Notes: a model not told the origin generated them from the sequence alone. A DNA stretch of 64,000 bases from JAHEKB01 sp049115575 (GCA_049115575.1 JAGDZU010000001.1:496001-560000); one strand, 5' to 3'; positions 42,152 to 52,240 are shown, counted from the stretch's first letter. Numbers and translations: made by a program.

Positions 42152-42212
42152 CCTACAAAGACTCCCCTAGATAGATTTTTCCTTTTAATCTTCAAATACC
42201 TTAGATAAAAGC

Positions 42213-42220
42213 TACATTTG
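42213..42220 (+). promoter_or_regulatory. TAnnTTTG -7 box before slyD
   Basis: Exact TACATTTG, 9 nt before the ATG at 42230. Confidence 0.55.
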
Positions 42221-42229
42221 CCGCACTTT

Positions 42230-42721
42230 ATGCAAATCAAAAAAGACACTGTAGTAGCTGTCCATTATGCTTTAGAAGTAGATGGTCAACAATTAGATGC
42301 TTCTAAAGATCAAGCCTTAGTTTACCTGCACGGCCATGGAATGATGATCCCTGGGTTTGAGACTAGCCTTGAAGGTATGTCGGAAGGAGACTCGTATGAT
42401 TTTAAAGTTGCTCCTGAGAATGGATATGGTGAATATAGAAAAGAAATGGTTGCTGATTTAGACAAGTCTATTTTCTTGGTAGACGGAACTATGAGCACAG
42501 ATGTATTCGAAGGCGCTCAGCTGCAATTGAGTAATCAAGACGGCCATCCTATGGTTGGTGTAGTTATGAAAGTGACTGACGAGCATGTTCAGATGGATTT
42601 CAATCACCAGTTAGCAGGAAAAGAATTGCACTTCACCGGTAAAATTGAAAGCGTTCGTGAAGCAACTGCCGAGGAGATTAGCCATGGTCATGTACACGGA
42701 CCTGGTGGACATAACCACTAA
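42230..42721 (+). CDS. SlyD-like FKBP peptidyl-prolyl isomerase
   Basis: 163 residues. FKBP core VVAVHYALEVDGQ, LVYLHGHGMMIPGFETSLEGMSEGD, inserted-flap chaperone domain (about 70-125) and NHQLAGKELHFTGKI, the arrangement of SlyD. The C-terminal tail HGHVHGPGGHNH is histidine rich and likely binds nickel or other metals, as in SlyD. Start ATG 42230 preferred over an in-frame TTG at 42218 that lies inside the -7 box. The stop overlaps the convergent uvrA gene by 4 nt. Confidence 0.9.
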   Translation: MQIKKDTVVAVHYALEVDGQQLDASKDQALVYLHGHGMMIPGFETSLEGMSEGDSYDFKVAPENGYGEYRKEMVADLDKSIFLVDGTMSTDVFEGAQLQLSNQDGHPMVGVVMKVTDEHVQMDFNHQLAGKELHFTGKIESVREATAEEISHGHVHGPGGHNH

Positions 42722-45507
42722 TTAAGTTTTTCTTTCAAGTACTTAGCGGTATAAGAACCTTCTGCATTCAAAAGATGTTCAGGTGTTCCACTATACACTA
42801 AATGTCCTCCCTCATCTCCCCCTTCTGGGCCGAGATCAATTAGCCAATCTGCACATTTTATTACGTCCAGATTATGTTCTATTACCACTATGCTGTGGCC
42901 TTTGTCTATGAGAGCGTTGAACGACTTGAGTAATTTCTTTATGTCGTGGAAATGAAGGCCAGTGGTTGGTTCGTCAAATATGAATAGCACTTTGTCTTTG
43001 TCCTGAGATTTGGCAAGAAAAGTTGCGAGTTTTATTCGTTGAGCCTCTCCTCCACTAAGGGTGCTACTGCTCTGCCCTAGTTTCACGTACCCAAGCCCTA
43101 CATCTGCCAAAGGCTTGAGTTTGTTAATGATAAGCTTTTGCCCATCAAAGAACTGTAGAGCCTCATCCACGGTCATATCCAGAACTTCATAAATGTTCTT
43201 CTTCTTGAACTCTACTTCTAGCACTTCATCTTTGAATCGTCTGCCTTTACAAACTTCACAGACCAAATGTAAGTCAGCCATAAACTGCATTTCAACAATT
43301 TCCTCTCCTTCACCTTGACAATTCTCACATCTGCCTCCATCTACATTAAAAGAGAAGTGTTTGGGTTTATAAGCGCGCTGTTTAGAAATAGGCATGCTTG
43401 AAAACAAATCCCTAATGCCATCATAAGCTTTCACATAAGTCACAGGATTAGATCTAGAAGATTTTCCTATTGGGTTTTGATCTACCAATTCTACAGACTG
43501 AAAAGCATCTAAATCGCCAGCTAGGCCCTTAACTGCTCCAATTTTTTGTGTACTGTATTGCTGGGTATGTCTTAGTACAGCAGGGTATAATATGCCTTTA
43601 ACCAGAGAAGTTTTGCCTGAACCACTAACTCCAGTAACTACGGTCATAGTGTTTAACGGAAAGTCCACGCTTACTCCTTTAAGGTTGTTATGTGCTCCTT
43701 CAATAATGCTTAGCTTTCTAGACCATTTTCTTCTAGAGCTAGGCACTTCAATCTCTATGCTTTGGTTCAGATAGTTGGCTGTTAATGTATTTGCTTTGAG
43801 CAATTCGTCCATATTTCCAGCAAAAACAACTTCCCCACCTAAGCTGCCGGCTTCTGGTCCCATATCCACAAGGTATTCCGCCTGCTTCATGATGTCTTCA
43901 TCATGCTCAACAACAACCACTGTATTTCCTTTGTTTCTCAAGTCTTGCAAAACTTCGATTAACCTTTCTGTATCTCTAGAGTGTAATCCTATGCTCGGTT
44001 CATCTAAAATATAGGTGGAGCCAACAAGACTGCTTCCCAAGGAGGTAGCCAAGTTTATTCTTTGGCTTTCACCGCCAGAAAGACTATTAGACATTCTGTT
44101 TAGGCCTAAATATCCCAAGCCCACTTTCTGTAAATATTCCAAACGAGTTTGCAATTCATATAATACTGGCTTAGCAATTGCCGCGTGCTCACTCTTCAGC
44201 TCAAGCTGCGCAAAAAACTCAGCTGCTTGATCTATGGTTAGCAGTAATATTTCATGCAAAGAACTAAGTGAACTATCTTTTATAAAATCAGGATTGGAGC
44301 CCTGATTAATCATTTTCACATATGATGCATCCTCTCTAATTCTGGTTCCATTACAGACAGGACAAATTGTTTTACCTCTGTACTTGGATAATAGAACTCT
44401 ATATTGAATTTTATAGGACTTCTCTTCTAGATGTTTAAAAAAATGATTGATTCCATTCACCTTAGAGTTTCCTTCCCACAAAAGCTTCAATTGTTTTTTG
44501 TTCAAGTCCGAAATGGGTCTATGTATAGGGAAATCAGAAGTGTTTGATGCATAAATGAATTCCTCTTTCCAGGCGCTCAAAGTCTCGCCTTTCCAAGGTG
44601 CTATGGCGTTATCATACACGGAAAGTGAACGATTTGGAATAACAAGATCAGGATCTATACCAATTATGTTGCCGAAACCCTCACATCTTTTACACGCCCC
44701 ATAAGGATTATTGAAACTCAAGAAATCCACGGATGGCTCCTCAAAGCTCATACCATCCATTTCAAATCGATTGTTATAGTGCCCTATGCATTCAGTTTCA
44801 TTATATAAAAACAATTCTCCTTTTCCTTCCCAGAATGCTGTTTCTATTGAATCGGATAGTCTGCTTTTATACTCTTCATCTACTTCTTGGGTTATAAGTC
44901 TATCTACTAAGATGAACCATTCATCCTTGTCTGAGATATTTGCCTTCTCAATCTTTTGAATTACCCCATTAATAAGAGCTCTAGTATAGCCTTTTTGCAA
45001 TGCAAGTTCCAAGTAGGCCTTAGCATCTTCATAAATGGGCTTGTAGCAAATGAAGACTGTTTCATCAAGAGGCATCCCTAATACAAACTGTATAACATCT
45101 GCAGAACTGTGCTTCTTTACCACATTGCCACTAAGGGGTGAAATTGTTGTTCCTATTCTGGCCCATAATAGCTTGAGATAATCATAAAGCTCTGTAGAAG
45201 TGGCAACCGTGGATCTAGGATTTCGAGTATTTACTTTTTGTTCAATAGCTATACAAGGAGTCAATCCTTTAATGTGATCTACTTCTGGTTTTTCAAGCCT
45301 CCCCAAGAATTGCCTGGCATAACTACTTAGACTTTCTACGTATCTCCTTTGACCCTCCGCATAAAGTGTATCAAATATCAAGGAGGACTTTCCAGAACCT
45401 GATACCCCTGTTACTACTGAAAACTGATTTCTGGGAATCGCAATGTCCACATCCTTAAGATTATGGAGTCTTGCATTCTTAATCTGTATTTCTTTATGTC
45501 GTTTCAA
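42718..45507 (-). CDS. uvrA: Excinuclease ABC subunit A
   Basis: 929 residues, near the 940 of E. coli UvrA. Damage recognition in nucleotide excision repair. Two ABC modules with GVSGSGKSSLIFDTLYAEGQ and GVSGSGKTSLVKGILYPA as Walker A loops, signatures LSGGESQRINLATSLG and LSGGEAQRIKLATFLA, Walker B YILDEPSIGLH and FIFDEPTTGLH. Zinc sites CPVCNGTR and CENCQGEG...CEVCKGRRF are present. The start is TTG at 45505-45507: an in-frame stop lies three codons upstream and no ATG precedes the family N-terminus IQIKNARLHNLK. No terminator is seen at its 3' end. Confidence 0.95.
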   Translation of the reverse strand: MKRHKEIQIKNARLHNLKDVDIAIPRNQFSVVTGVSGSGKSSLIFDTLYAEGQRRYVESLSSYARQFLGRLEKPEVDHIKGLTPCIAIEQKVNTRNPRSTVATSTELYDYLKLLWARIGTTISPLSGNVVKKHSSADVIQFVLGMPLDETVFICYKPIYEDAKAYLELALQKGYTRALINGVIQKIEKANISDKDEWFILVDRLITQEVDEEYKSRLSDSIETAFWEGKGELFLYNETECIGHYNNRFEMDGMSFEEPSVDFLSFNNPYGACKRCEGFGNIIGIDPDLVIPNRSLSVYDNAIAPWKGETLSAWKEEFIYASNTSDFPIHRPISDLNKKQLKLLWEGNSKVNGINHFFKHLEEKSYKIQYRVLLSKYRGKTICPVCNGTRIREDASYVKMINQGSNPDFIKDSSLSSLHEILLLTIDQAAEFFAQLELKSEHAAIAKPVLYELQTRLEYLQKVGLGYLGLNRMSNSLSGGESQRINLATSLGSSLVGSTYILDEPSIGLHSRDTERLIEVLQDLRNKGNTVVVVEHDEDIMKQAEYLVDMGPEAGSLGGEVVFAGNMDELLKANTLTANYLNQSIEIEVPSSRRKWSRKLSIIEGAHNNLKGVSVDFPLNTMTVVTGVSGSGKTSLVKGILYPAVLRHTQQYSTQKIGAVKGLAGDLDAFQSVELVDQNPIGKSSRSNPVTYVKAYDGIRDLFSSMPISKQRAYKPKHFSFNVDGGRCENCQGEGEEIVEMQFMADLHLVCEVCKGRRFKDEVLEVEFKKKNIYEVLDMTVDEALQFFDGQKLIINKLKPLADVGLGYVKLGQSSSTLSGGEAQRIKLATFLAKSQDKDKVLFIFDEPTTGLHFHDIKKLLKSFNALIDKGHSIVVIEHNLDVIKCADWLIDLGPEGGDEGGHLVYSGTPEHLLNAEGSYTAKYLKEKLN

Positions 45508-45687
45508 AGTAATTTAGTCGAGTTAAGCTGGCAAATTTGGCTAATAATCGGGAGTTAACCGCGCCTTCTCTTTGAATATTAAAAAACATTTCCTATCTTA
45601 GTGGAACATTAATAATTAAAAACACGCCTATAAGCATATACCTCTACTCTAAAATTTTTCTTAGTTTATTCTTAAAACAGAGGTATT

Positions 45688-46266
45688 ATGCAATTAAACA
45701 CCATTTCAGATCAAACGCTTGTCAAGCAGTACATTCAAGGGAATGAAGCATGCTTGGAGATGCTTATTAGCCGTCACAAAGACAGAATTTTCACCACTAT
45801 TCACCTGATTGTAAAAGATAGGTATATAGCAGAAGATCTGTTCCAAGAAACATTTATTAAAATCATTAGCAACCTTAAAAGGAAGAAGTATAACGAAGAA
45901 GGGAAATTCTTGCCATGGGCTACCAGAATTGGTAGAAATCTCGCCATAGATCATTTCAGAAAGAAGCAACGTATGCCAATGGTCACGGACTCTTCTGGCG
46001 ATGATATCTTCAGAAAATTCAGCATAAAAACTGAAAACAGGGAAGATCAAATAATTAGAGAAGAAAGCGAATCTAAGGTTAGGTCTATGATAGACAAGCT
46101 CCCAGATGAGCAAAGGCAAGTATTAATACTAAGACATTATGGTGATTTGAGTTTTAAGGAGATTGCACAATTAACAAACGTGAGCATCAATACGGCATTA
46201 GGTAGAATGCGTTATGCACTGAACAATATGCGAAAAATGATGGAACATCAACCAATCAAAGCTTAG
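45688..46266 (+). CDS. ECF-type RNA polymerase sigma factor
   Basis: 192 residues. Region 2 MLISRHKDRIFTTIHLIVKDRYIAEDLFQETFIKII then FLPWATRIGRNLAIDHFRK; region 4 DKLPDEQRQVLILRHYGDLSFKEIAQLTNVSINTALGRMRYALNNMR. A purine-rich AGAGG lies 5-10 nt before the ATG, one of the few visible Shine-Dalgarno-like sites in the window. It is followed by a strong terminator and then a small ORF of anti-sigma type. The 180-nt divergent gap to uvrA has no exact -7 box for this gene, so it may use an alternative promoter or its own product. Confidence 0.92.
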   Translation: MQLNTISDQTLVKQYIQGNEACLEMLISRHKDRIFTTIHLIVKDRYIAEDLFQETFIKIISNLKRKKYNEEGKFLPWATRIGRNLAIDHFRKKQRMPMVTDSSGDDIFRKFSIKTENREDQIIREESESKVRSMIDKLPDEQRQVLILRHYGDLSFKEIAQLTNVSINTALGRMRYALNNMRKMMEHQPIKA

Positions 46267-46289
46267 CGAAAGTTTTAACCATCAATCGC

Positions 46290-46322
46290 ACCTCCATATC
46301 TCAAGGTATGGAGGTTTTTTTT
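46290..46322 (+). terminator. Strong rho-independent terminator
   Basis: Perfect 9-bp stem ACCTCCATA (46290-46298) with TATGGAGGT (46307-46315), 8-nt loop and a run of eight T (46315-46322). It lies 24 nt past the sigma-factor stop and before the small ORF at 46391. Confidence 0.9.
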
Positions 46323-46390
46323 GTGAAATTTTATACTAATTGCTGCAATTGGGCGTTTTGTGCTTGAATGATTGACTTAATAAAGAATAA

Positions 46391-46621
46391 ATGATTACAG
46401 ACATTACTAAAAACGAATTACTTCTTTACGCTTACAATGAACTTAACACAGACCGAGTATTAGAGCTGGAAACTGCTTTAAAGTCTAACGCTGAATTAAG
46501 ACGTTCATACCGCGAAATCACAGAAATGTTGCATCTTATGGATCACTATAGTTTGAGTCCTCATCCAACGAGCGTTCAAATTATTAAAGAGGAATCTTCC
46601 TCTGCTTTAGAAGTGCATTAA
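46391..46621 (+). CDS. Small anti-sigma-like protein
   Basis: 76 residues, soluble, no membrane helix and no cysteines. The sequence ITDITKNELLLYAYNELNTDRVLELETALKSNAELRRSYREITEML has the layout of the N-terminal helical part of anti-sigma zinc-finger (HCC/zf-HC2-like) proteins, including the L-Y-N-E-L and spaced E/L pattern, but the zinc-binding residues are missing. Being the next gene after an ECF sigma factor supports a regulatory partner. The intergenic terminator means it may be expressed from a separate promoter or only after read-through. Confidence in the gene is good, in the function moderate. Confidence 0.6.
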   Translation: MITDITKNELLLYAYNELNTDRVLELETALKSNAELRRSYREITEMLHLMDHYSLSPHPTSVQIIKEESSSALEVH

Positions 46622-48937
46622 TTAAAAAGCGTAGCTTAAGGAAATACTTGGCAAGAAAGGCAATTGATTAACCCTTTCATATGCCACTCTATCAAAATAG
46701 AAGATATTCTTTCTGTCGTAGACATTTGTGATGGATAATATGGCTTCCATTTTTTTCTCATCTTTCTTGTCTTCAGACTTCCAAATGAATGTTTTCTTTA
46801 AAGAAGCATCTAAGCGATGGTAGTAAGGCAGCCTTCCAGTGTTTATAGATGCATACAATATGCCTAAATCTCCATTGGCAGTTATATAATCCGTTGTTCC
46901 CCCCTCTTTAAAGTCGATTAACTCATAGAATCCTTGTGTTTGGGTAAATGGAAAACCAGACCCAAAATTCCATCTGAGATTAGCGCTCCAATCCTTTTCT
47001 TCTCCAAAATCATAGGATGCAACTAGATTTATATTATGCCTTCTATCAAAATGGGGTTGGTAGTTTTCAAATCCATCGAACCTTGAAACATTATTATAAG
47101 AGTACACGGCCCAGAAATAGATTTGGTCTGTCTCGTAGAGCAGTGTTATATCAAAACCATAAGCCTGTCCTCTCTCCACTATATAATCTTGCTTAAGATG
47201 ATCAGGTCTACCGGCGTTATCAGAATTATTATCGAAAATTTTATTTCTATTCACATTGGTGATTTGAGTGAAATCTTTGATATAGGTCTCAGCGTTAATT
47301 TCAATAGTTGGAGTTAAGTCAAATTCAAATCCTGCCACTGCATGTCTAGATCTCTGTAGTTTGGATTTCACTTCCTTTCCGTCAAAGGTTTTTGGTAAAT
47401 TTTCAGGACCAGAAAGAAAACCATAGAATAGATTAACTACATCCCTATCACTTACGGCAGACATTAAGTTCTGAGAGTAAAGCCCGGTAGCACCTTTAAA
47501 GCGTAATTTATTAGTGATGTTGTATTTAAGTCGAATCCTCGGTTCAGGGCTATTCTCTTGCAAACTTGCATAGCGTTGGAGTCTAAAACCTGACTCCAAG
47601 ATAAACCTCTGTTTGATAATAGCTCTATGATTAATGAACATGCTGATTTCAGTAGTGTTTTCAAACTGTGAAATTCTGCGATCAAGGCTGTTGTAGATTT
47701 CAAAGTCTGTTCTGAAAGCATTCATTTCTATCCCATATCGTATTTGGTTGTTGTCTTTTAAGAAATTGGTAAAATTCAGTGCTACATTATAACCACCTAT
47801 GCCTGATTTACGTGGTCTATTGTCTTGTTCCTTCTGTTGAATAAGATAATCGCTGTAATTTATGGAGCCATCGACTATTGTTTTACTAGAGCCTGGAATG
47901 AGCAAGAATTCGGCACCTAGACCTTGTGATTTCCAATTATAGCTAGTTGTGTTTTCAAAACTAACTGCGTCATTGAAATCGAAACCAAAAAGTTTGATAT
48001 AGCTTCCATTGGCCATGTTTGCAGAGTACTTGGCGTATAAATCTCCAAATGAATATGGCAGCTCACCATTATCGATATAGGAATAAAATATCGGAGCAGT
48101 TCTATCTAAATATGAATTCTTATATGAAAGAATATAGCTGCTACTGCCTTTCCCAGCTTCGAATTTCTTCAAGGGACCTTCCAGCAATATTTTAGAGTTG
48201 AATGGACTTGAGTTTATTTTACCTCTGAATCTGTTTTTGTCACCATCTCTGGTTTCTACGTCTACTATCGCTGATATTCTGCCTCCGTAATCCGCTGAGA
48301 AGCCCGCTGAGTGCACTTCCACTACTTTCAATATATCGCTGTCAAATACTGAAAATAAACCTATAGAGTGAAAAGGATTGTAAATAGTTAAGCCATCTAG
48401 CATTACCCTATTCATAACCGGCGAACCGCCTCTAATATAAAGTTGCCCTCCTTGATCGCCTGAGAATACTACTCCAGGTAATACCTGAAGGTATTGAACT
48501 AAGTCTGGCTCCCCTCCTACACTTGGTATTCGTTGTAGATGCTTAGGTTTAATAGTGGTTAATGAGATAACCACCTCTTTCTTTTTTCGTTGTTTGGCCG
48601 CAGACACATTAACAACAGCTATTTTACTACTGGATGTATTCAGGTAGAAATTTTTCGTAACCACCTGTGCTTCCTTCAAGCTCACATTGAAATAAATAGT
48701 GTCATAACCTATGGCCGTCACTTGCAAGGTGTATTCGCCTTTGTCCATGGCACTAATAGAATAGAAACCATTTTGATCTGCATAATCTCCATAGGGTTGC
48801 CCCAAGGTTCTTACTGTTGCTGATTGTAATGGATTACCGTTTTCTGCATTGTAGATAAAGCCTCTTAATTGGGCTTTTTGCGCCCAACTATGGCTGAAGA
48901 GCAAAACAGCTAAACAAAGTAGAATCCACTTTTTCAT
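46622..48937 (-). CDS. TonB-dependent receptor with carboxypeptidase-like N-terminal domain
   Basis: 771 residues. Signal peptide (LLFSHSWAQ), then a CarboxypepD_reg-like domain (LRGFIYNAENGNPLQSATVRT to about 110), plug domain (GEPDLVQYLQVLPGVVFSGDQGG, QLYIRGGSPVMNRVMLDGLTIYNPFH) and a 22-strand-type barrel ending in SISLSYAF with a terminal aromatic. Ligand unknown. It is downstream of a DUF4249 lipoprotein gene and, beyond that, a second receptor. The start at 48937 (ATG) gives a proper signal peptide; the longer frame to 49003 is rejected. Confidence 0.9.
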   Translation of the reverse strand: MKKWILLCLAVLLFSHSWAQKAQLRGFIYNAENGNPLQSATVRTLGQPYGDYADQNGFYSISAMDKGEYTLQVTAIGYDTIYFNVSLKEAQVVTKNFYLNTSSSKIAVVNVSAAKQRKKKEVVISLTTIKPKHLQRIPSVGGEPDLVQYLQVLPGVVFSGDQGGQLYIRGGSPVMNRVMLDGLTIYNPFHSIGLFSVFDSDILKVVEVHSAGFSADYGGRISAIVDVETRDGDKNRFRGKINSSPFNSKILLEGPLKKFEAGKGSSSYILSYKNSYLDRTAPIFYSYIDNGELPYSFGDLYAKYSANMANGSYIKLFGFDFNDAVSFENTTSYNWKSQGLGAEFLLIPGSSKTIVDGSINYSDYLIQQKEQDNRPRKSGIGGYNVALNFTNFLKDNNQIRYGIEMNAFRTDFEIYNSLDRRISQFENTTEISMFINHRAIIKQRFILESGFRLQRYASLQENSPEPRIRLKYNITNKLRFKGATGLYSQNLMSAVSDRDVVNLFYGFLSGPENLPKTFDGKEVKSKLQRSRHAVAGFEFDLTPTIEINAETYIKDFTQITNVNRNKIFDNNSDNAGRPDHLKQDYIVERGQAYGFDITLLYETDQIYFWAVYSYNNVSRFDGFENYQPHFDRRHNINLVASYDFGEEKDWSANLRWNFGSGFPFTQTQGFYELIDFKEGGTTDYITANGDLGILYASINTGRLPYYHRLDASLKKTFIWKSEDKKDEKKMEAILSITNVYDRKNIFYFDRVAYERVNQLPFLPSISLSYAF

Positions 48938-49011
48938 ATCGCAGTGCAAGAATACATTAAATATTGATGAGAAACTGGAGCGTTTTAGACACGTCCATGT
49001 CAATTAACTAA

Positions 49012-49890
49012 CTACCTCAAAGTGTCTTGATGTCGATAACTGGCTCCAAATATTCCAATACCCCTTTGTACGTTAGAATGAATAACTGCAGCACTGTTAA
49101 AAGCGTTACTGAAATCACTTCCTTTGGCATCTTTAGCCCTTTGAAGTGTAATGAAATATCTGTAAAGATCTTCGTTGATGCTTTCTAGCTGAATCATATA
49201 CTTGTCTCCAGGATTGCTGATTACTAAACCAAATGGAGCAACTGTAGACAGGGTCTTTTCTTGTCCATTAAACAATTCGTCATTGAATATAAGGCTTCCA
49301 TCATTTAGCTTAAGACTATTGAATTCAGTGATAGCAGGATCGTTCAGTCCAAAACTCATAGGAATGAATTCAGCAAGGGTGGTATTGTAATAAAAGAAGT
49401 TTATTCTATAGAAATTCGTTTGATTTCCGTCATCCGTGAAGTTTACTCCTACTAAATCAGATAATATACCAGAAGTGTCTTTGCCACCATTAGGAGTCAA
49501 GCTAGAAGTGGCCATGATTGAGGCTGGAATGGTGGCCTGAGATACCACTGAAACATATCCATCTGCTCTAACGTCTAATAAGAACAAATCACCTGCTGCA
49601 GGCACAGCGCCAGACTCGTACATTTTTTTAGCTGGACTATAACTCACAGTTTGGTTTACATTGTTCTTGCTCAAACTAACCGTTGCATTATCCATTATCT
49701 GTGGCAATGTGGTTGAACCAGAAGATGTACTATTGGTAATTTGTATCTCCACTGTGTTGTTGGTGGTTAATACTGCATTCACAACTATCTTGTTTTGATA
49801 TGGGTCTAATTCAGACAAGGGTAAGACATCTGTTTCCAAGCATGAGCTCCAAATAAGGACTGACGATATGACTATTAACCACTTTTTCAT
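49012..49890 (-). CDS. DUF4249 lipoprotein
   Basis: 292 residues. Lipobox IWSSC with Cys17. The mature part begins LETDVLPLSELDPYQNKIVVNAVLTTNNTVEIQITNS and has a fibronectin/Ig-like start (residues 30-130) followed by the C-terminal DUF4249 region. Such lipoproteins are typically encoded beside TonB-dependent receptors in Bacteroidetes and are thought to sit on the outer-membrane surface. Function not established. It is 1 nt downstream of a receptor gene and 74 nt upstream of another. Confidence 0.82.
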   Translation of the reverse strand: MKKWLIVISSVLIWSSCLETDVLPLSELDPYQNKIVVNAVLTTNNTVEIQITNSTSSGSTTLPQIMDNATVSLSKNNVNQTVSYSPAKKMYESGAVPAAGDLFLLDVRADGYVSVVSQATIPASIMATSSLTPNGGKDTSGILSDLVGVNFTDDGNQTNFYRINFFYYNTTLAEFIPMSFGLNDPAITEFNSLKLNDGSLIFNDELFNGQEKTLSTVAPFGLVISNPGDKYMIQLESINEDLYRYFITLQRAKDAKGSDFSNAFNSAAVIHSNVQRGIGIFGASYRHQDTLR

Positions 49891-49891
49891 T

Positions 49892-52240
49892 TTAAAATCT
49901 TAGAACATATGCTATTCCAGGTATGAGGGCTAAGCCTTGTTGAAATACAGGTACCGTTCTCTGTATACTCAAATTAGTTAAACTCGCATCTTCAAAATCG
50001 GCAGTTAACCATAAAGGGTTCTTTATGTTCATGGCATTGTATACATAGAATTTCCATGTTTGGTCTGTATAGGAATTTTCACTCTTCTTGATGATACTCA
50101 AATCAAAACGGTGATAATAAGGGCTTCTATAGTTGTTAAAGCTAGAATACTCCAATTGAAGATTGCCTTCTAAGTCATAGAATTTACCATCTGGTATTGA
50201 AAATAGTCTCCCACTACCAATGAGATAGTTAAAGCCAAAATCCCAATATTCTCCTGCATCTATACTCATGTACAGTTTGAGCATATGGCGTCTATCAAAA
50301 TCAAACAGAAATGGATCTGCGCTTAATTCATCAAATTGGCGAGTGGCATAGGCGAAGCTATAAGAAACCCAACCCGTGAGATAGCCATCGTTCTTTTGAA
50401 ACATTAATTCCACTCCATAACTGCTTCCTTTTCCAGCTAACAGTTGGTTTTGCCAATCGTTATCTGCATCCTGAACCTCAATAAAATTATTAACTATATG
50501 AACATTCCTTAGCCATTTGTAGTAAAGGTTGGTACTTAGAGAATAATTCTTCTTTAACTTTCTTTCGTAGGCTAACTCAATTATATCTGAGCTTTGTGGA
50601 GCTGTCAACTCTGTTGCTGGAACCCAAAAATTCTGAGGATCTCCTGTGCCTCCAAGGGTGAGTAATCTTGTAAATTGGTGATGTCTGTTATACCCGAACT
50701 TTACAGTGGATTTATCATCAATCAAATAATTAGCTTGGACTCTAGGTTCTGGATAGTTGTTGATTAAGCTTTTATATAAGTATGTTGGCACTCTAATTCC
50801 AACAGCGTAATGGAATTGACCATTAACTCTTTTTTGATACTCCGCATATGGGCTGAATTCAAAAGAAGGTGAATACCCTTTCTCGCCTAGGAATTCGTCA
50901 ATATCAGATGTATTCTCATAATTCACTGAAATTTGATGCTGATATCGAGTCCTGTAAGTCTTTACATTCAAGTGGACACCAAATTGCAAGTCTTCTAGAT
51001 TTGATCTAGAATAGGTCCAATCCGATTGGCCAATGTATTCTCTAATACCCCTTCTAGTTTCAAATGTAGTGGTGGGATTATTTACAGTATTGGTAGAATT
51101 TAGGATCTCTTGTTTTTCGGTATTCAGGTTGCTGAACGAGCTGAAGTTTATAGCGTGAATAGCAGATAAACGTTTATTCAGGCGTTGGTGATACTTAGTG
51201 CTTCCCAGCCAATTTTGCCATTTATAGGCAATAGAATACAGTCCTCTTTGAGTACTATTTGTATCTGGTGAAAATTCTAACTTCACAAAATAGAAATCGT
51301 TACTAGTCATAAAATTGACTTCCCACTTATCTCCATTTTCTAAATCCTTTCCAAAATTCACTTGAACATCACTAAAATGAGCATTGAGATCATTCTGTCT
51401 TACTTCCACCGGCAGCAACATATCCATCCAAGATCTTCTTGCCGACAGAGTGAAAAAAGACTTTCCCTTCTTAATAGAACGCAGATAAAGGCCTATTGAT
51501 AATGGGCTGCCTTCTAATTCCCCGGAGAGACCACTAAATTCGCTATTAGTGGGTGTTTCAACTTCTATAACAGAAGATGTTCTCCCCCCGTATTTGCTTG
51601 AGCTGATTCCCCTATTGATTTTTACATTGGAAACACCATTGGTATGGAATAAAGAAGATATGCCAAATAGATGATTGTAATTATAAACTGGTATTCCATT
51701 GTAGAGGTACAAATTCTCGTCTACATTTCCCCCTCTTACCATTAGATTACTGAATCCTTCTGCACCGTGTTCTATGCCAGGTAACATTTGCAATTGTCTA
51801 TTGATATCCGCTTCACCCAACAGATAGGGCATATTCTCCAATCTCTTATTAGGGTTCTTGGAGACAAAATCTAGATAACCCGGAGCAAAACTCAAATTAT
51901 ATGGGTTACCCAACACTTTTGGTGTTAAGAATATATGGGTCAAATTAGCTGAGTCTATGTTGAGTTTAACATAGTTGTATGCTGGATGAGAAATAATTAG
52001 CCGCCCAGAACTACTAGTATACTTAAGACTAAATGTACCATCAGCTCTTGTATACGTTACATTTTTGGTATTTTCCTCTTCAATCTTGACATCGGCCAAA
52101 GGGATTTCATCATGATCTGTTACCAGAGCATTTAGTATCCGTTGTGCTTCTACAGATTGCACACCAGCAAGTACAGCAAACAGCATGACTAAATAGATGC
52201 GCAAGTACTGAATGTTATAAAGGGATTTGCCGATTTTCAA
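49892..52240 (-). CDS. TonB-dependent receptor, second copy of cluster
   Basis: 782 residues. Signal peptide region to about Ala32 (LAGVQSVEAQ), CarboxypepD_reg-like domain (LNALVTDHDEIPLADVKIEEENTKN), plug (GEADINRQLQMLPGIEHGAEGFSNLMVRGGNVDENLYLYNGIPVYNYNHLFG) and barrel ending in GIAYVLRF. Same architecture as the receptor at 46622 but clearly different in sequence, so the two are paralogues rather than recent duplicates. It is directly followed by the DUF4249 gene and preceded by an OMP gene with no gap. Confidence 0.9.
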   Translation of the reverse strand: MKIGKSLYNIQYLRIYLVMLFAVLAGVQSVEAQRILNALVTDHDEIPLADVKIEEENTKNVTYTRADGTFSLKYTSSSGRLIISHPAYNYVKLNIDSANLTHIFLTPKVLGNPYNLSFAPGYLDFVSKNPNKRLENMPYLLGEADINRQLQMLPGIEHGAEGFSNLMVRGGNVDENLYLYNGIPVYNYNHLFGISSLFHTNGVSNVKINRGISSSKYGGRTSSVIEVETPTNSEFSGLSGELEGSPLSIGLYLRSIKKGKSFFTLSARRSWMDMLLPVEVRQNDLNAHFSDVQVNFGKDLENGDKWEVNFMTSNDFYFVKLEFSPDTNSTQRGLYSIAYKWQNWLGSTKYHQRLNKRLSAIHAINFSSFSNLNTEKQEILNSTNTVNNPTTTFETRRGIREYIGQSDWTYSRSNLEDLQFGVHLNVKTYRTRYQHQISVNYENTSDIDEFLGEKGYSPSFEFSPYAEYQKRVNGQFHYAVGIRVPTYLYKSLINNYPEPRVQANYLIDDKSTVKFGYNRHHQFTRLLTLGGTGDPQNFWVPATELTAPQSSDIIELAYERKLKKNYSLSTNLYYKWLRNVHIVNNFIEVQDADNDWQNQLLAGKGSSYGVELMFQKNDGYLTGWVSYSFAYATRQFDELSADPFLFDFDRRHMLKLYMSIDAGEYWDFGFNYLIGSGRLFSIPDGKFYDLEGNLQLEYSSFNNYRSPYYHRFDLSIIKKSENSYTDQTWKFYVYNAMNIKNPLWLTADFEDASLTNLSIQRTVPVFQQGLALIPGIAYVLRF

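Noticed and set aside
45505..45535. TTTG-N19-TTACTTTG string resembling a promoter for uvrA
   Set aside because: The spacing is right but the -7 match is 7 of 8 and overlaps the only usable uvrA start codon (TTG 45507), so it cannot drive that start.
48938..49011. GACACG/CATGTC near-palindrome between receptor and DUF4249 genes
   Set aside because: Imperfect and short; no support as operator or terminator.
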